Source of the DNA: Sulfurimonas hydrogeniphila
GTDB taxonomy: Bacteria; Campylobacterota; Campylobacteria; Campylobacterales; Sulfurimonadaceae
Reading direction: 5' to 3'
Assembly (NCBI RefSeq): GCF_009068765.1
Contig: NZ_CP035534.1
Span: 868,001-932,000 of the forward strand
Length of the DNA stretch: 64,000 nt
The translations under genes and the position numbers were made by a program. This document shows, in pieces, positions 44,788-54,328 of the stretch. The number at the start of each line of letters is the position of its first letter. Positions within the stretch are counted from its first letter, which is position 1. Under the pieces are notes generated by a model. The model saw only the letters and a list, made by a program, of their open reading frames with translations. It was not told the DNA's origin and did no database searches.

Positions 44788-45444
44788 ATGAGAAAGTATG
44801 AAACGTATAGATGTAACAAATGTGGAAATATTGTAGAAATACAGGCAGTCGGAGGAGGAGAACTGCATTGTTGTGGCGTGGCAATGGAGATGATTACTCA
44901 AAATCTTACTTTAGTCAATCTTATGAAAGCGTTTGCCGGAGAATCTCAAGCCCGAAACAAATACGAATTTTATGCAAAAGTAGCACAAAAAGAAGGTTAC
45001 CGAGATATAGCTGCCCATTTCCAAAGAGCGGCAAACAATGAAAAAGAGCATGCAAAATTAGAATTTGCCCTGCATAACAGGCTCAAAAACAACAGTGAAG
45101 AGAGCTTTGGCAAGACAATGGAAAATCTTCAAGATGCCATTAATGGTGAGCATTATGAAAATTCTGATATGTATCCTGATTTTGCAAAAATTGCCAAAGA
45201 AGAGGGTGATAAAGAAGCAGCTGCACTTTTTACGGCTATTGGCAAAGTGGAAATTGAGCATGAGAAAATGTATAAAATGCTTTTAGAACGTCTAACTTCC
45301 GGACATGAGTTTGAAAGTGATGAAGAAGAAGCATGGATATGTGAAGTGTGCGGGCATGTTCATTATGGAAAAAAACCACCGAAAAAATGCCCTGTGTGTA
45401 AACATCCGCAAGAGTATTTTTCAAGACTGCTTGAAATAAAATAG
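44788..45444 (+). CDS. Desulforubrerythrin (Rrc type)
   Basis: 218 residues from ATG 44788. Three metal domains are arranged in order: an N-terminal desulforedoxin (CNKCG ... CC; about residues 9-34), a four-helix ferritin-like diiron domain ([17 protein letters not shown] with Glu ligands, [25 protein letters not shown]; about 47-180) and a C-terminal rubredoxin ([20 protein letters not shown], about 190-209). The same arrangement in Campylobacter jejuni is Rrc, which reduces hydrogen peroxide. AAAGG precedes the ATG. Confidence 0.93.
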   Translation: MRKYETYRCNKCGNIVEIQAVGGGELHCCGVAMEMITQNLTLVNLMKAFAGESQARNKYEFYAKVAQKEGYRDIAAHFQRAANNEKEHAKLEFALHNRLKNNSEESFGKTMENLQDAINGEHYENSDMYPDFAKIAKEEGDKEAAALFTAIGKVEIEHEKMYKMLLERLTSGHEFESDEEEAWICEVCGHVHYGKKPPKKCPVCKHPQEYFSRLLEIK

Positions 45445-45468
45445 GTCCCAAAGAGGATGAAGGAAGTC

Positions 45469-46023
45469 TTAAAAGACTATCGCTTCATATACATACAGCG
45501 TTGCATCCTTGCAATGCTCGGGTGCAATTCCCGCTTTTTCAATGCAGCAGCTTCTGACAAACTGCTCTTTGTCCCATCCCATATCTGTTGCCACTTGCGG
45601 TAAATAGGTACCGTTTTTATTGCCGTATTCAATATATATTCCATGTTTGCCGACAATGACATCATCAACAGAATTGACTTTTTTTCTCGGTGTAAGCACT
45701 GAAATTTCAATCTCTATATTGTCAAGTTCTTCTTTTGTGACAGGGGTAAAACGGGTGTCATACCGTGAAGCGGAAATTGCCATATCTATAATGACTTGAT
45801 AAAGAGGCTCATCCGGTTCAAATCGTCCTATACAGCCTCTGAGTCTGCCGTTTTCTTTAAGTGTGACAAAAGCACCGAGGTGCAGTTTGAATTTTGGAGG
45901 TACTTTCTCTTCATCGAGGGCAATTTTTCGGTTGTGTATAACAGCTTCATAAAGCGCTGCTTTTGCTATCTCTTTGAGTGCTTTTTTTTCTTCGTCTGTG
46001 AGGTAAAATTCATCTGTGTCCAT
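45469..46023 (-). CDS. AMMECR1-domain protein
   Basis: 184 residues. The AMMECR1 core motif NGRLRGCIGRFEPDEPLY lies at about 58-75, followed by ASRYDTRFTPVTKEEL (about 86-101) and the IEISVLTPRKKV strand. AMMECR1 proteins are often fused or linked to Memo and radical SAM proteins; the function is not settled. Two Cys in the FVRSCCIEKAG loop are notable. It is divergent to moxR, 62 bases apart. Confidence 0.92.
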   Translation of the reverse strand: MDTDEFYLTDEEKKALKEIAKAALYEAVIHNRKIALDEEKVPPKFKLHLGAFVTLKENGRLRGCIGRFEPDEPLYQVIIDMAISASRYDTRFTPVTKEELDNIEIEISVLTPRKKVNSVDDVIVGKHGIYIEYGNKNGTYLPQVATDMGWDKEQFVRSCCIEKAGIAPEHCKDATLYVYEAIVF

Positions 46024-46085
46024 AATAAAACTCCTTTGTAAATATATTTTACATATCTTTTACAAACTAATACTACACTTTATAT

Positions 46086-47033
46086 ATGAAAAACAAGATA
46101 AAATTATTAAAACAAGAAATAGCAAAAGGGGTCATCGGTCATGAAAATATGATTGATGCTCTGCTTATCGGACTTATTACAAACGGACATATATTGCTTG
46201 AAGGGGTTCCCGGTCTTGCAAAAACAACGGCCGTCAATGCCTTGTCAAAAGCATTGAGCCTGGATTTTAAACGTGTGCAGTTTACTCCTGATTTACTGCC
46301 GTCAGACATTATCGGAGCAGAAATTTATGATGTCAAATCCGGAGAGTTTAAAATTAAACACGGTCCGGTTTTTACAAATTTGCTTTTGGCAGATGAAATA
46401 AACAGAGCGCCTGCAAAAGTACAATCGGCACTCTTGGAAGTCATGCAAGAGAGACAGGTTACAATCGGTGATGAAAGTTTTAAAATCGAACCTCCGTTTT
46501 TGGTGCTTGCAACACAAAATCCGATTGAGCAGGAGGGCGCGTATACTTTGCCCGAAGCGCAGTTAGACCGCTTTATGTTTAAAGTAATTGTCGGTTATAA
46601 CACAGAAGATGAAGAGTATTTAATAGCACAAAAAGCTGCAAATGAGACTTTTGAAACCATTGAACCGGTTCTTTTGGCCAGTGAACTCGAAGAGATGAAA
46701 GAAGAGGTAAAAGCTGTTTATATCGAAGAGGAGTTGAGTACCTATATAGTAAGACTGATCTTTGCAACAAGAGATCCGAAAAAATACGGTCTTGAAGCGT
46801 TGGAACGATATATAGCTTTTGGAGCAAGTCCGCGTGCAACGATAAATATGCTCAAAGCCGTCAAAGCAAGAGCCTATTTAAGAGGGAATGATTTTGTCTC
46901 TCCTATAGATATTGCTCTGAGCATCAAAGATGTATTGCGACACCGTATCATTTTAAGTTATGACGCCATTGCAGAGGGGTTAAGCAGTGATGATATTATT
47001 CAAACAATCCTAGAATCTATAGAAATACCGTAA
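46086..47033 (+). CDS. MoxR-family AAA+ ATPase
   Basis: 315 residues. Walker A GVPGLAKTTAVNALS (about 39-53), Walker B LLLADEINRAPAKVQSALLE (about 101-120), sensor 1 LATQNPIEQEGAYTLPEAQL (about 141-160) and arginine fingers near RFMFK. MoxR proteins act with VWA proteins as chaperones, here with the genes that follow (DUF58, VWA, VWA-TPR, BatD). TACACT lies 6 bases before the ATG with no Shine-Dalgarno, so the mRNA may start at the ATG. Confidence 0.95.
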   Translation: MKNKIKLLKQEIAKGVIGHENMIDALLIGLITNGHILLEGVPGLAKTTAVNALSKALSLDFKRVQFTPDLLPSDIIGAEIYDVKSGEFKIKHGPVFTNLLLADEINRAPAKVQSALLEVMQERQVTIGDESFKIEPPFLVLATQNPIEQEGAYTLPEAQLDRFMFKVIVGYNTEDEEYLIAQKAANETFETIEPVLLASELEEMKEEVKAVYIEEELSTYIVRLIFATRDPKKYGLEALERYIAFGASPRATINMLKAVKARAYLRGNDFVSPIDIALSIKDVLRHRIILSYDAIAEGLSSDDIIQTILESIEIP

Positions 47034-47037
47034 CAGC

Positions 47038-47898
47038 ATGCTAAAAACACTTTTGGAGTCCAATAAAAAACTTGCACTAATCCTTATCAAAACACAAAGA
47101 GAAGTCTTTAGTAAAATTGCAGGGGAAAATATTTCAAAAAAAAGAGGCGAGGGATATGATTTTCAAGAACTCAGAGAGTATGAAAGCGGAGATGATATAA
47201 GGCATATTGACTGGATTATAAGTGCAAAAACTACAAAACCCTATGTGAAAGTTTTTCATCAGCAAAAAGAACTCAACGTAGTGATTGTTCCGTTTTTATG
47301 CGGTTCGCTTCATTTTGGAACGAAAATACTGAAAAAAGATTTACTGACTCAGATTTGTGCATTACTCAGTTACAGCTGTGTCAAGCAAAACAATCCCTTT
47401 GAGAGCTATATCTGCAGTGACACACTTTTTTTGTGTACGCAAAAAACAAAACAGCTTTTTGCTGTGCGAAGACTGCTGGAAAAGGTTGAGAGTTTTGATG
47501 TCCTTGGAAAAACTTTGGATTATTCGTATAGTACACAGGCTCTTTACAGACAAATTCAAAGAAAGAGCATTCTGTTCTTAATCGGAGATTTTTTTGATAC
47601 GCATGATTTAAATTTGATGGCATTGAGTCTGAAACATGAGCTTGTACTTATTATTGTCCGTGACCGTTTTGAAGAAAATCCTGCAGAACTGGGAGAGTTG
47701 CATATTACCGACCCGGCTTTGGGTATGAGTGCAGAGATAAGCCTTAACAAAAAAACGCTCCATTCCTATAGAAAAAAAATAGTACAAAATGATGAGATGC
47801 TGTATAAAAAACTCAAAACAGCAGGAGTCCGTTTTGTGAAAATTTACACAGATGAAGATCCGGCTGAAAAAATTATCGGTCTTATGGAGAAAACATGA
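47038..47898 (+). CDS. DUF58 protein of the MoxR/Bat operon
   Basis: 286 residues. The DUF58 core starts with YDFQELREYESGDDIRHIDW (about 41-60), the family signature, followed by VKVFHQQKELNVVIV. These proteins have a VWA-like fold and accompany MoxR ATPases. No membrane helix, unlike many DUF58 members. It is 4 bases from moxR, and its end overlaps the next gene by 4 bases (ATGA). Confidence 0.9.
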   Translation: MLKTLLESNKKLALILIKTQREVFSKIAGENISKKRGEGYDFQELREYESGDDIRHIDWIISAKTTKPYVKVFHQQKELNVVIVPFLCGSLHFGTKILKKDLLTQICALLSYSCVKQNNPFESYICSDTLFLCTQKTKQLFAVRRLLEKVESFDVLGKTLDYSYSTQALYRQIQRKSILFLIGDFFDTHDLNLMALSLKHELVLIIVRDRFEENPAELGELHITDPALGMSAEISLNKKTLHSYRKKIVQNDEMLYKKLKTAGVRFVKIYTDEDPAEKIIGLMEKT

Positions 47899-48281
47899 AT
47901 GAAATAAATGATATTTTTGCTCCTGTAACAGTACCGGACAACTCTTTGTATCTGTTAGTGTTTTTTATACTGCTTTTTTTTATACTGTTTTTTGCACTCT
48001 TTTATTTTTATAAAAAAAGAGTGCAAAAAAATAAAACAGACGAAACATGCTATTTGAAAATACTGCTGCATTCAAATTTTTATAATGTCAAACAAAGTGC
48101 TTATCTTTTTACCTATTACGGAAGAAAACTGGCAAAAACACAAGAGCAGAAAAAAGAGCTTGAGCATATAATTTCACAGCTTTTTCTCTATAAATACCAA
48201 CAAAAATCTCTACAGATACCGCAAAAGCTCTCTCATGAAATAGAAAATTTTTTAGATACGCTAAGAGAATTCTATGCTTAA
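47895..48281 (+). CDS. DUF4381-like single-pass membrane protein
   Basis: 128 residues. One very hydrophobic helix (about 18-41, Phe/Leu-rich) after a short N-terminus containing IFAPVTVPDNS, then a basic cytoplasmic helical tail. Position between DUF58 and BatA, and the N-terminal P/D motif plus membrane helix, match DUF4381 members of Bat operons, although sequence identity is not obvious. It overlaps batA by 8 bases. Confidence 0.75.
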   Translation: MNEINDIFAPVTVPDNSLYLLVFFILLFFILFFALFYFYKKRVQKNKTDETCYLKILLHSNFYNVKQSAYLFTYYGRKLAKTQEQKKELEHIISQLFLYKYQQKSLQIPQKLSHEIENFLDTLREFYA

Positions 48282-49188
48282 TTCCTTTCATTTTACATAT
48301 CCCTTTTTTTTGCTGCTGCTTCCTTTGTTTGTTTTGAGCACTTTGTTATTCAATCAGGAAAAAGAATCTTTCTATATGCCTCATTTTTTGCAACTGCTCT
48401 TGCATGTTAAGAAGAAACACTATGCAAGAGAAATTTTAAAATGGGCTATGATTACATGTATGACTGTTGCATTGAGCGATCCTGTTGTAGTGAAAAAAAT
48501 AAAAGCAGTCAGGAGCAATGCCGTTGATATTGTGTTGGCACTTGATACCAGCGGTTCTATGAGTACTTATGGCTTTAATGAAAAAAATTACAAACAAAGC
48601 AGACTGGATGTGGTAAAAGAGGTCGTGAAAAGTTTTATAGATATGAGAAAGAGCGACAGAATAGGTTTGGTCATTTTTGGTACAACAGCCGCTATAGCCT
48701 CTCCTCTGAGTTTTGACAAAGAGGCGCAAAAAAATATCGTGGGCAAGATTGAAGTGGGGGTTATTGGAAAAAGCACAGCTTTGATTGATGCTCTCGTCTC
48801 CTCTGTAACGCTTTTGAAAAATTCAAAAAGTAAGTCAAAAATCATTATACTGTTGAGCGACGGAGAAGACTCTGCAAGTAAAATTCCGCTTGCATTTGCA
48901 CTGAAACTGGCAAAAAAATACAGCATAAAAATTTATACGATAACCATAGACAAAAGTTACAGCAACATGATGAAGGTTATTGCCAGTAAAAACGGTGCAC
49001 AAAACTTTGAAGTGCAAAATAAAAAAGATTTACTTAAAGTCTACAAACGCATTGATAGGCTGCAAAAAAGTGAACTTGAGTACAATACTTTAGATGTAGA
49101 AGAGCATATATATTTTTATTTTCTTCTGTTTTCGTTGTTGTGCGCAATCTTGCTTGTAGCACATGTAAAAACGAGAGGGGTGTTGTAA
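48274..49188 (+). CDS. BatA-like VWA-domain protein
   Basis: 304 residues. N-terminal membrane helices (about 7-25 and 50-66), a VWA domain with the MIDAS motif DTSGSMSTYG (about residues 90-99) and the acidic SDGEDSAS near 196-203, and a C-terminal helix (about 280-300). It belongs to the aerotolerance (Bat) family, membrane proteins facing the periplasm that act with MoxR. It is followed directly by the second VWA gene. Confidence 0.92.
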   Translation: MLNSFHFTYPFFLLLLPLFVLSTLLFNQEKESFYMPHFLQLLLHVKKKHYAREILKWAMITCMTVALSDPVVVKKIKAVRSNAVDIVLALDTSGSMSTYGFNEKNYKQSRLDVVKEVVKSFIDMRKSDRIGLVIFGTTAAIASPLSFDKEAQKNIVGKIEVGVIGKSTALIDALVSSVTLLKNSKSKSKIIILLSDGEDSASKIPLAFALKLAKKYSIKIYTITIDKSYSNMMKVIASKNGAQNFEVQNKKDLLKVYKRIDRLQKSELEYNTLDVEEHIYFYFLLFSLLCAILLVAHVKTRGVL

Positions 49189-50736
49189 ATGTTCTTTTTA
49201 TATGATTATGTACTGTACCTCTTGGTTGTTCCTGCATTACTCTTTGTTTTCTCTTTTAAAAAGAGCAACAATATTCTCGAAACTGTTTTTTCTCAGGCAG
49301 TGATCAAACAACTCGTATTACATCCTCAGTTAATACAAGCTTCCATGCGCTACAGATATTTTTTACTTGTCATATCTTTGATGATAATCGCACTTGCCCG
49401 TCCTGTATATCTGAAACAAAATACGGTGATCAAACAGATGAGTAGTTCGGCTGTTATTGCACTTGATGTCTCAGAATCTATGAACTCATCAGATATTTAT
49501 CCGAGCCGTTTCACTTTAGCCAAAGAAAAACTTGTAAAACTCATCGAAAAAGCAGAGCATTTACATGCAGGGGTACTGTTGTTCGCTAAAAACAGCTATA
49601 TGCTTTATCCTCTCAGTGAAGATACACAGGCTCTTGCCTATATGCTTAAAAACGCTCAGATAAAGCAAAAATTTGAGCCAAACACCAATCTCTTTGGTGT
49701 ATTTGAGGCAAGTGAAAAAATGCTGCATACAGAAAAAACAAAAAATATAATTTTACTGAGTGACGGTGGTGAAGATGTCACAAGAGTGGATGAAACTGCA
49801 TATATTAGAAAAAATCATCTAAGGCTGTATGTCATTGATTTTGCATCCAGGAAAAATAATGCCTTGAACAATATGGTGCAAAAGAGTCATGGGTATTATA
49901 CAAAGTATCAATGGGGAGAGGGTGACATAGAAAAAATTCTCAATGCCATACAAAAGAGTTCGCAAAAGATATCTGCTGATGCATATGATATGAAACAGTA
50001 TCAGGAACTGTTTATGTATCCTTTGGGGCTTGCACTGTTGATTCTCTATTTTGTTTTTATACTGGGCTTGAAAAAAAAGCATACAGTTAAACTGACAGTG
50101 TTGTTTGCTCTGATGCAGCTGACTTTTTTAAATACTCCTGTAAATGCGGGTGCTTTCGATTTTATAACTCTGCAAAAAGCAAAGTCTTTTTATGCAAAAA
50201 AGCAGTACGAACAAGCGGTAGAATGTTACAAAAAGCTCAAGCCTACAAGCGCAGTTAATTATAATATTGCCAATGCTTTGTATAAAAAACATGAATATTT
50301 ACAGGCAATAAAGTATTATAAAAAAGCACTCGGCAAAGATAAACTGTTCAATGCAAAAATTTATCACAATATCGGCAACTGTTATGTACAAAGAGGGAAA
50401 CTGGAACTGGCAAAGTCTCAGTTTGAGCATTCTTTGCAACTGCATGTTTTTGATAAGACAAAAAAGAATTTACAGATAATTACACAGGAGCTTAAAAAAA
50501 GAAAAAAACTCAAAAAGATTTTCAGCAGAGGCACGGCAAAAGTATGTTTTAAAAACAGGCTTGAACAAATGAATAATGATTATAAAGTCAGTTCAAAATA
50601 CAAGATAAAACTGCAAAAACTGGTTTTGTCAGAGGAAGAAAAATGGATAAAAATAATACAAAAACAAAAAACTCCTGTTTTCTTGCAAAAAATCCGGACA
50701 AAAAGGAGCAGCAGTGACAGTAAAAAACCTTGGTAG
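49189..50736 (+). CDS. BatB/BatC fusion: VWA domain plus TPR repeats
   Basis: 515 residues. N-terminal membrane helices (about 5-22 and 57-75), VWA domain with MIDAS DVSESMNSSD (about 93-102, Ser in place of the central Gly) and SDGGEDVTR (about 189). A third and fourth membrane segment (about 275-295 and 301-320) lead to a tetratricopeptide region (about 330-430, repeats such as NYNIANALYKKHEYLQAIKY and KIYHNIGNCYVQRGKLELA), then a highly basic tail. In other bacteria BatB and the TPR protein BatC are separate. The end overlaps batD by 23 bases. Confidence 0.9.
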   Translation: MFFLYDYVLYLLVVPALLFVFSFKKSNNILETVFSQAVIKQLVLHPQLIQASMRYRYFLLVISLMIIALARPVYLKQNTVIKQMSSSAVIALDVSESMNSSDIYPSRFTLAKEKLVKLIEKAEHLHAGVLLFAKNSYMLYPLSEDTQALAYMLKNAQIKQKFEPNTNLFGVFEASEKMLHTEKTKNIILLSDGGEDVTRVDETAYIRKNHLRLYVIDFASRKNNALNNMVQKSHGYYTKYQWGEGDIEKILNAIQKSSQKISADAYDMKQYQELFMYPLGLALLILYFVFILGLKKKHTVKLTVLFALMQLTFLNTPVNAGAFDFITLQKAKSFYAKKQYEQAVECYKKLKPTSAVNYNIANALYKKHEYLQAIKYYKKALGKDKLFNAKIYHNIGNCYVQRGKLELAKSQFEHSLQLHVFDKTKKNLQIITQELKKRKKLKKIFSRGTAKVCFKNRLEQMNNDYKVSSKYKIKLQKLVLSEEEKWIKIIQKQKTPVFLQKIRTKRSSSDSKKPW

Positions 50737-52093
50737 TATAATTTTTTTACTCTTTTGTATTCCTTTGGAACTGTATGCATGGGTACAAACAACTGCACCC
50801 AAAGAGATTGTCAAAACAGAAACTTTGGAGTTTCGCGTGGTTGCAAAAGGTTTTCATGTTACATTTCCAATGATAGAGTATATAGACGGGTATATCGTGC
50901 AAAATGTGAAAACTTTCCATGAGGCAACGCTGATTCATGCGAAAAAAGCAGACAAAGTGACTAAAATTTACTCTTTGGCACCGACCGAAGATGTTACATT
51001 ACCTGCTTTTAGTATCAAAGTTGACGGCAAGGTTGAAAAGACACAGCCTTTACATGTAAAGGTGAAAAAACGCACACAAACACATTCACCGGATTATAAA
51101 CTCAGTATGAACATCAGCAATATAACGCCGATGGCAGGAGAAAAGTTTCTGTTACATGTAAGGCTTGTCTCTAAAGATGATGTAGAAGACTATACTGTCG
51201 AGACCCCCCGTTTTAATGATTTTGCATTGCAGGAAATCAGTGACAAAGAGTATAAAAACGATAAAGGCGAATGGGTCGAAGAGCTTCGCTATGAAATCAT
51301 AGCCCAAAAAAGCGGTACTTTTGTTTTAAATCCCATAAAAGCTACAATAGAACTCTCAAGCCCAAAATATGCAAAACGAAATATTTATTCTAATGCTCTG
51401 AACCTGGAAGTGAAAAAAATTCCAAATAATCTTACTGTTATGGGTTCTTATGAGCTTCATGCAAGTGTGAATGTCAAATATGTCCAAAAAAATCAGCCGG
51501 TACAATTCACACTCTCTCTGCAGGGCAAGGGCAATATCAATAATTTTAATGATATAAACATAAGTATAGCAGGTGCAACCGTATACGAAAAAAGTACAAA
51601 AAAACTGCACCAGGGAGAGGAAGAAATTTATCAAAAAAGTTTTGAAATTGTTTCGGATAAAAACTTTACAATTCCCTCTGTTTCTTTAGAATATTTTGAC
51701 ATCAAGGAGCAAAGAGTAAAAGAGATAACAACACAGGCTTTTGCGATACATGTGGAAGATGCTGTGTTTGAAGATACAACAAAAAAGAAGGAAAGGACAA
51801 CTATGATGGAAAAAGCAGTTTATTTTTTGTCGGGAGTATTTGCAGCACTGTTTTTAGTTTACCTGTATCGTGTACTGAAAAATACTACAAGAACGGACAA
51901 AGAAAAAAGGATCAAAAAAGAGTTGCAGAGTATTGGGGATAAAGAGAAATTTTTGAAAAAAGTTGTACCTTATTTGGGAAAAAACAGATCACTGGACAGA
52001 TTACTGTATACTCTTGAAAATGTAGAAAATGCTGAATTTAAGCAATTGAAAAAAGAGATAATCAGATATATCTGTGAAGAAGATATTTTATAG
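50714..52093 (+). CDS. BatD-like oxygen tolerance protein
   Basis: 459 residues. A signal peptide (about 1-20) is followed by a large beta-rich periplasmic region (about 25-360) and one membrane helix (about 370-392) before a cytoplasmic tail. BatD proteins are anchored periplasmic partners of BatA/BatB. The start at 50714 lies inside the previous gene. TTACATGTAA copies at 51050 and 51152 lie in the periplasmic part. The gene ends at a hairpin terminator. Confidence 0.85.
   Translation: MTVKNLGSIIFLLFCIPLELYAWVQTTAPKEIVKTETLEFRVVAKGFHVTFPMIEYIDGYIVQNVKTFHEATLIHAKKADKVTKIYSLAPTEDVTLPAFSIKVDGKVEKTQPLHVKVKKRTQTHSPDYKLSMNISNITPMAGEKFLLHVRLVSKDDVEDYTVETPRFNDFALQEISDKEYKNDKGEWVEELRYEIIAQKSGTFVLNPIKATIELSSPKYAKRNIYSNALNLEVKKIPNNLTVMGSYELHASVNVKYVQKNQPVQFTLSLQGKGNINNFNDINISIAGATVYEKSTKKLHQGEEEIYQKSFEIVSDKNFTIPSVSLEYFDIKEQRVKEITTQAFAIHVEDAVFEDTTKKKERTTMMEKAVYFLSGVFAALFLVYLYRVLKNTTRTDKEKRIKKELQSIGDKEKFLKKVVPYLGKNRSLDRLLYTLENVENAEFKQLKKEIIRYICEEDIL
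51047..51161. repeat. Two TTACATGTAA copies in batD (51050, 51152), one in a 16-bp palindrome
   Basis: CCTTTACATGTAAAGG at 51047-51062 is a perfect 16-bp palindrome around the first copy; the second is at 51152-51161. They lie 102 bp apart and both read Leu-His-Val. Confidence 0.9.
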
Positions 52094-52114
52094 CAACATT
52101 ATGTTGCTATAAAA
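52086..52114. terminator. Hairpin terminator between batD and the peroxidase gene
   Basis: Inverted repeat TTTTATAGCAAC-attat-GTTGCTATAAAA with perfect 12-bp arms and flanking A/T tracts. It includes the batD stop codon and touches the stop of the convergent peroxidase gene (52115), so it can terminate both. Confidence 0.75.
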
Positions 52115-53128
52115 CTAGTTTAAGTTCGGTTTAGGAGTTTTATCTGTTGAAGCAGGAAGCATAGGCATCATCATATACGGTTTTTTCCCTGTTAATGAAC
52201 CTAAGAATGCTTCAATAGACTCAGCCTGTTTGTCCGTAATTTTCATTCCAAGTTGAATACGCCCCATCTCTTTGATAGCATCTTTTAAGTTCCAAATCAT
52301 ACCATTGTGAAAGTAAGGTGCAGTCTCAGTAATGTTTCTGAGTGTCGGTACTTTTACCATGCCGTTTTTGTCACCTTTAAAGTCACCTGTATTCATGTAT
52401 TTGTATGTTGCTGCCACATTCAATACATTCATTTCACCGCCAAGTGCTACACCGTTATGACAAGATGCACAACCAACTTGAATGAAAGTTTTCAGACCCT
52501 CTTTTTGCTTTGGTGTCATTGCTTCTTTGTAACCATTCATAAATGCATCAAACGGTGCCGGTGTTACAAGTGTACGTTCAAAATTTGCAATAGTGTCCGT
52601 AATTTTTTCAAAAGTAATTTTTACGTTGTCACCGTATGCTTTTTTAAATGCTTTTACATATTCCGGCATAGATTTGACTACTTCTTCTATATGTCCTTTT
52701 GTTGCTGCCATTTCAGGATGGGCAAGTGCCGGTCCCTGTGCCTGCTCTTCCAAATCTTTTGCCCGTCCGTCCCAAAACTGAGAACCGAAAAACACTGCAT
52801 TGTAAACTGTCGGTGCATTTAAGTGATGCGGATTGTGTCTCCACATATGTCCTGTTGAAGGACCTACGCCGTCATCTCCACCTTCCATTAAATTATGGCA
52901 TGTGTTACATGAAATAAGACCACTGCGTGAAAGACGTGGATCCATATAAAGCTTTTCACCGAGTTTTACTTTTGCTTTTGTGATAGGATTTTTCGGATTG
53001 TCTATCAGTTTTAAAAGTTCAGTTTGTGAACTCGGAATTGGCATAAGGCCTGCGTTTTTTGCATCTTGAACCAATGATGATGCCATTAACGAAGCGGCTG
53101 TTAATGCTAGTGCTGCGATTTTTTTCAT
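52115..53128 (-). CDS. Diheme cytochrome c peroxidase
   Basis: 337 residues with a signal peptide (about 1-17). Two heme motifs: ISCNTCHNL (about 73-81) and CASCHNG (about 220-226). The family segments DPRLSRSGLISC and AYFHNGMIWNLKDAI are typical of bacterial CCP/MauG-type peroxidases that reduce H2O2 in the periplasm with electrons from a monoheme cytochrome. AAGGA-like bases precede the ATG. It converges on batD at a hairpin and stands alone. Confidence 0.95.
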   Translation of the reverse strand: MKKIAALALTAASLMASSLVQDAKNAGLMPIPSSQTELLKLIDNPKNPITKAKVKLGEKLYMDPRLSRSGLISCNTCHNLMEGGDDGVGPSTGHMWRHNPHHLNAPTVYNAVFFGSQFWDGRAKDLEEQAQGPALAHPEMAATKGHIEEVVKSMPEYVKAFKKAYGDNVKITFEKITDTIANFERTLVTPAPFDAFMNGYKEAMTPKQKEGLKTFIQVGCASCHNGVALGGEMNVLNVAATYKYMNTGDFKGDKNGMVKVPTLRNITETAPYFHNGMIWNLKDAIKEMGRIQLGMKITDKQAESIEAFLGSLTGKKPYMMMPMLPASTDKTPKPNLN

Positions 53129-53230
53129 TTTGTCTTCCTTCTAAATATTTATAGGTGTAGTATAACAGAATTAATCTTAAAGGAAAATAATTATCCATTA
53201 AGTGGGTTGAAATATAGAATAACTTTTTAT

Positions 53231-54316
53231 TTACTCTGAATAATTGTTTTTTGCTTCATTTTCCATATCATTTAAAAGTCTATACATGTTTTTGCTTTCT
53301 TCTTCCATACCTTGAAAATCTTGTAAAGAAGTTTTCATTGTTGCTTCCATAGCATCGTCAACACCTTGTGCAAAGCGTTTTTGTGATGCATCAATTTGTT
53401 GATATGCTTTTGTCTGTCCAAAAGCTTTTTTCCCTGATTCATTTTTCCATGTATCAAAACTATGAGACCCATTATCGTTCATAGGATTACCATTACCAAT
53501 TAGTTTTTCTTCATACGCACGAATTTTATAAAGAAAATTATTGATTTTTTGTTGAAGTGCTGAGATAGCATCAGCTAAGTTATGTAGCTCGTTTATAGTT
53601 TTTAAATCAATTTCATACAGTTTATCAAAACCTTCTTTAAAATTATTCATAAACGTTTCCATAGAACCTATGATTTGATCTAAACTTTCTGATGCTTCAA
53701 GCATAATGGAACTATTTTGCTTTAACATACTAATACTTGTATCAACTTCATTTGTAGCTTTTTGTGTTCTTTCTGCAAGTTTCCTTACTTCATCAGCAAC
53801 AACAGCAAAACCACGACCATGTTCGCCAGCTCTTGCTGCTTCTATAGCAGCATTGAGGGCAAGTAGGTTTGTTTGGTCAGCAATATCCTTAATCAGTTGA
53901 ATAATTTCAGAAATACTATGCACACTTTCATTTAAGTTTGAGGTATTGTCTCGTGTTTCTGAAGCATATTGTATAAGATGAGTGATTTGTGAAATAAAAT
54001 TGTCAAAATTATTTCGTAGTTCTTTTATTTCTCCTTTTACAGATTCTGTTGTTTCTGCTAGCTCACGTAAGTTTTCTACATTTTCATTTGAACGTTCTGC
54101 AATTTCTGTCATATTTTTAACATTTCCAATGAGCATTTCATCCATAACATTAATTTTATTCTTTTGTTCGTTGCAACTTGTTTCTTCTTGCATTAAAAAT
54201 GTATTTTTGCGACTCAATTCTTCTATTGTTTGTCGCAAAGATTCATTTTCTTGTTGAAGTCTGTTTATTTCATCCTCATTGTCTTTATATTGTTTATTTG
54301 TAAAAAAACCTAGCAT
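53231..54316 (-). CDS. Soluble methyl-accepting chemotaxis protein with vestigial CZB domain
   Basis: 361 residues, no membrane helix, so cytoplasmic. A coiled coil (about 10-60) precedes the MCP signalling hairpin with the invariant tip [20 protein letters not shown] (about 145-164). The last third aligns by eye with a CZB zinc domain, as in TlpD: an N at the first His position (NNFLYKI), His in place of the Cys (SHSFDTW), and SQKRF where HxxxH is expected. It would not bind zinc normally. It is directly downstream of the CZB-EAL gene (12 bases) on the same strand. Confidence 0.88.
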   Translation of the reverse strand: MLGFFTNKQYKDNEDEINRLQQENESLRQTIEELSRKNTFLMQEETSCNEQKNKINVMDEMLIGNVKNMTEIAERSNENVENLRELAETTESVKGEIKELRNNFDNFISQITHLIQYASETRDNTSNLNESVHSISEIIQLIKDIADQTNLLALNAAIEAARAGEHGRGFAVVADEVRKLAERTQKATNEVDTSISMLKQNSSIMLEASESLDQIIGSMETFMNNFKEGFDKLYEIDLKTINELHNLADAISALQQKINNFLYKIRAYEEKLIGNGNPMNDNGSHSFDTWKNESGKKAFGQTKAYQQIDASQKRFAQGVDDAMEATMKTSLQDFQGMEEESKNMYRLLNDMENEAKNNYSE

Positions 54317-54328
54317 TTGAACTCCTTT

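Noticed and set aside
43375-44901. Extended glyA start at 44901
   Set aside because: The extra 93 codons are not part of the SHMT family and lack a ribosome binding site, whereas ATG 44622 has AAGGA upstream.
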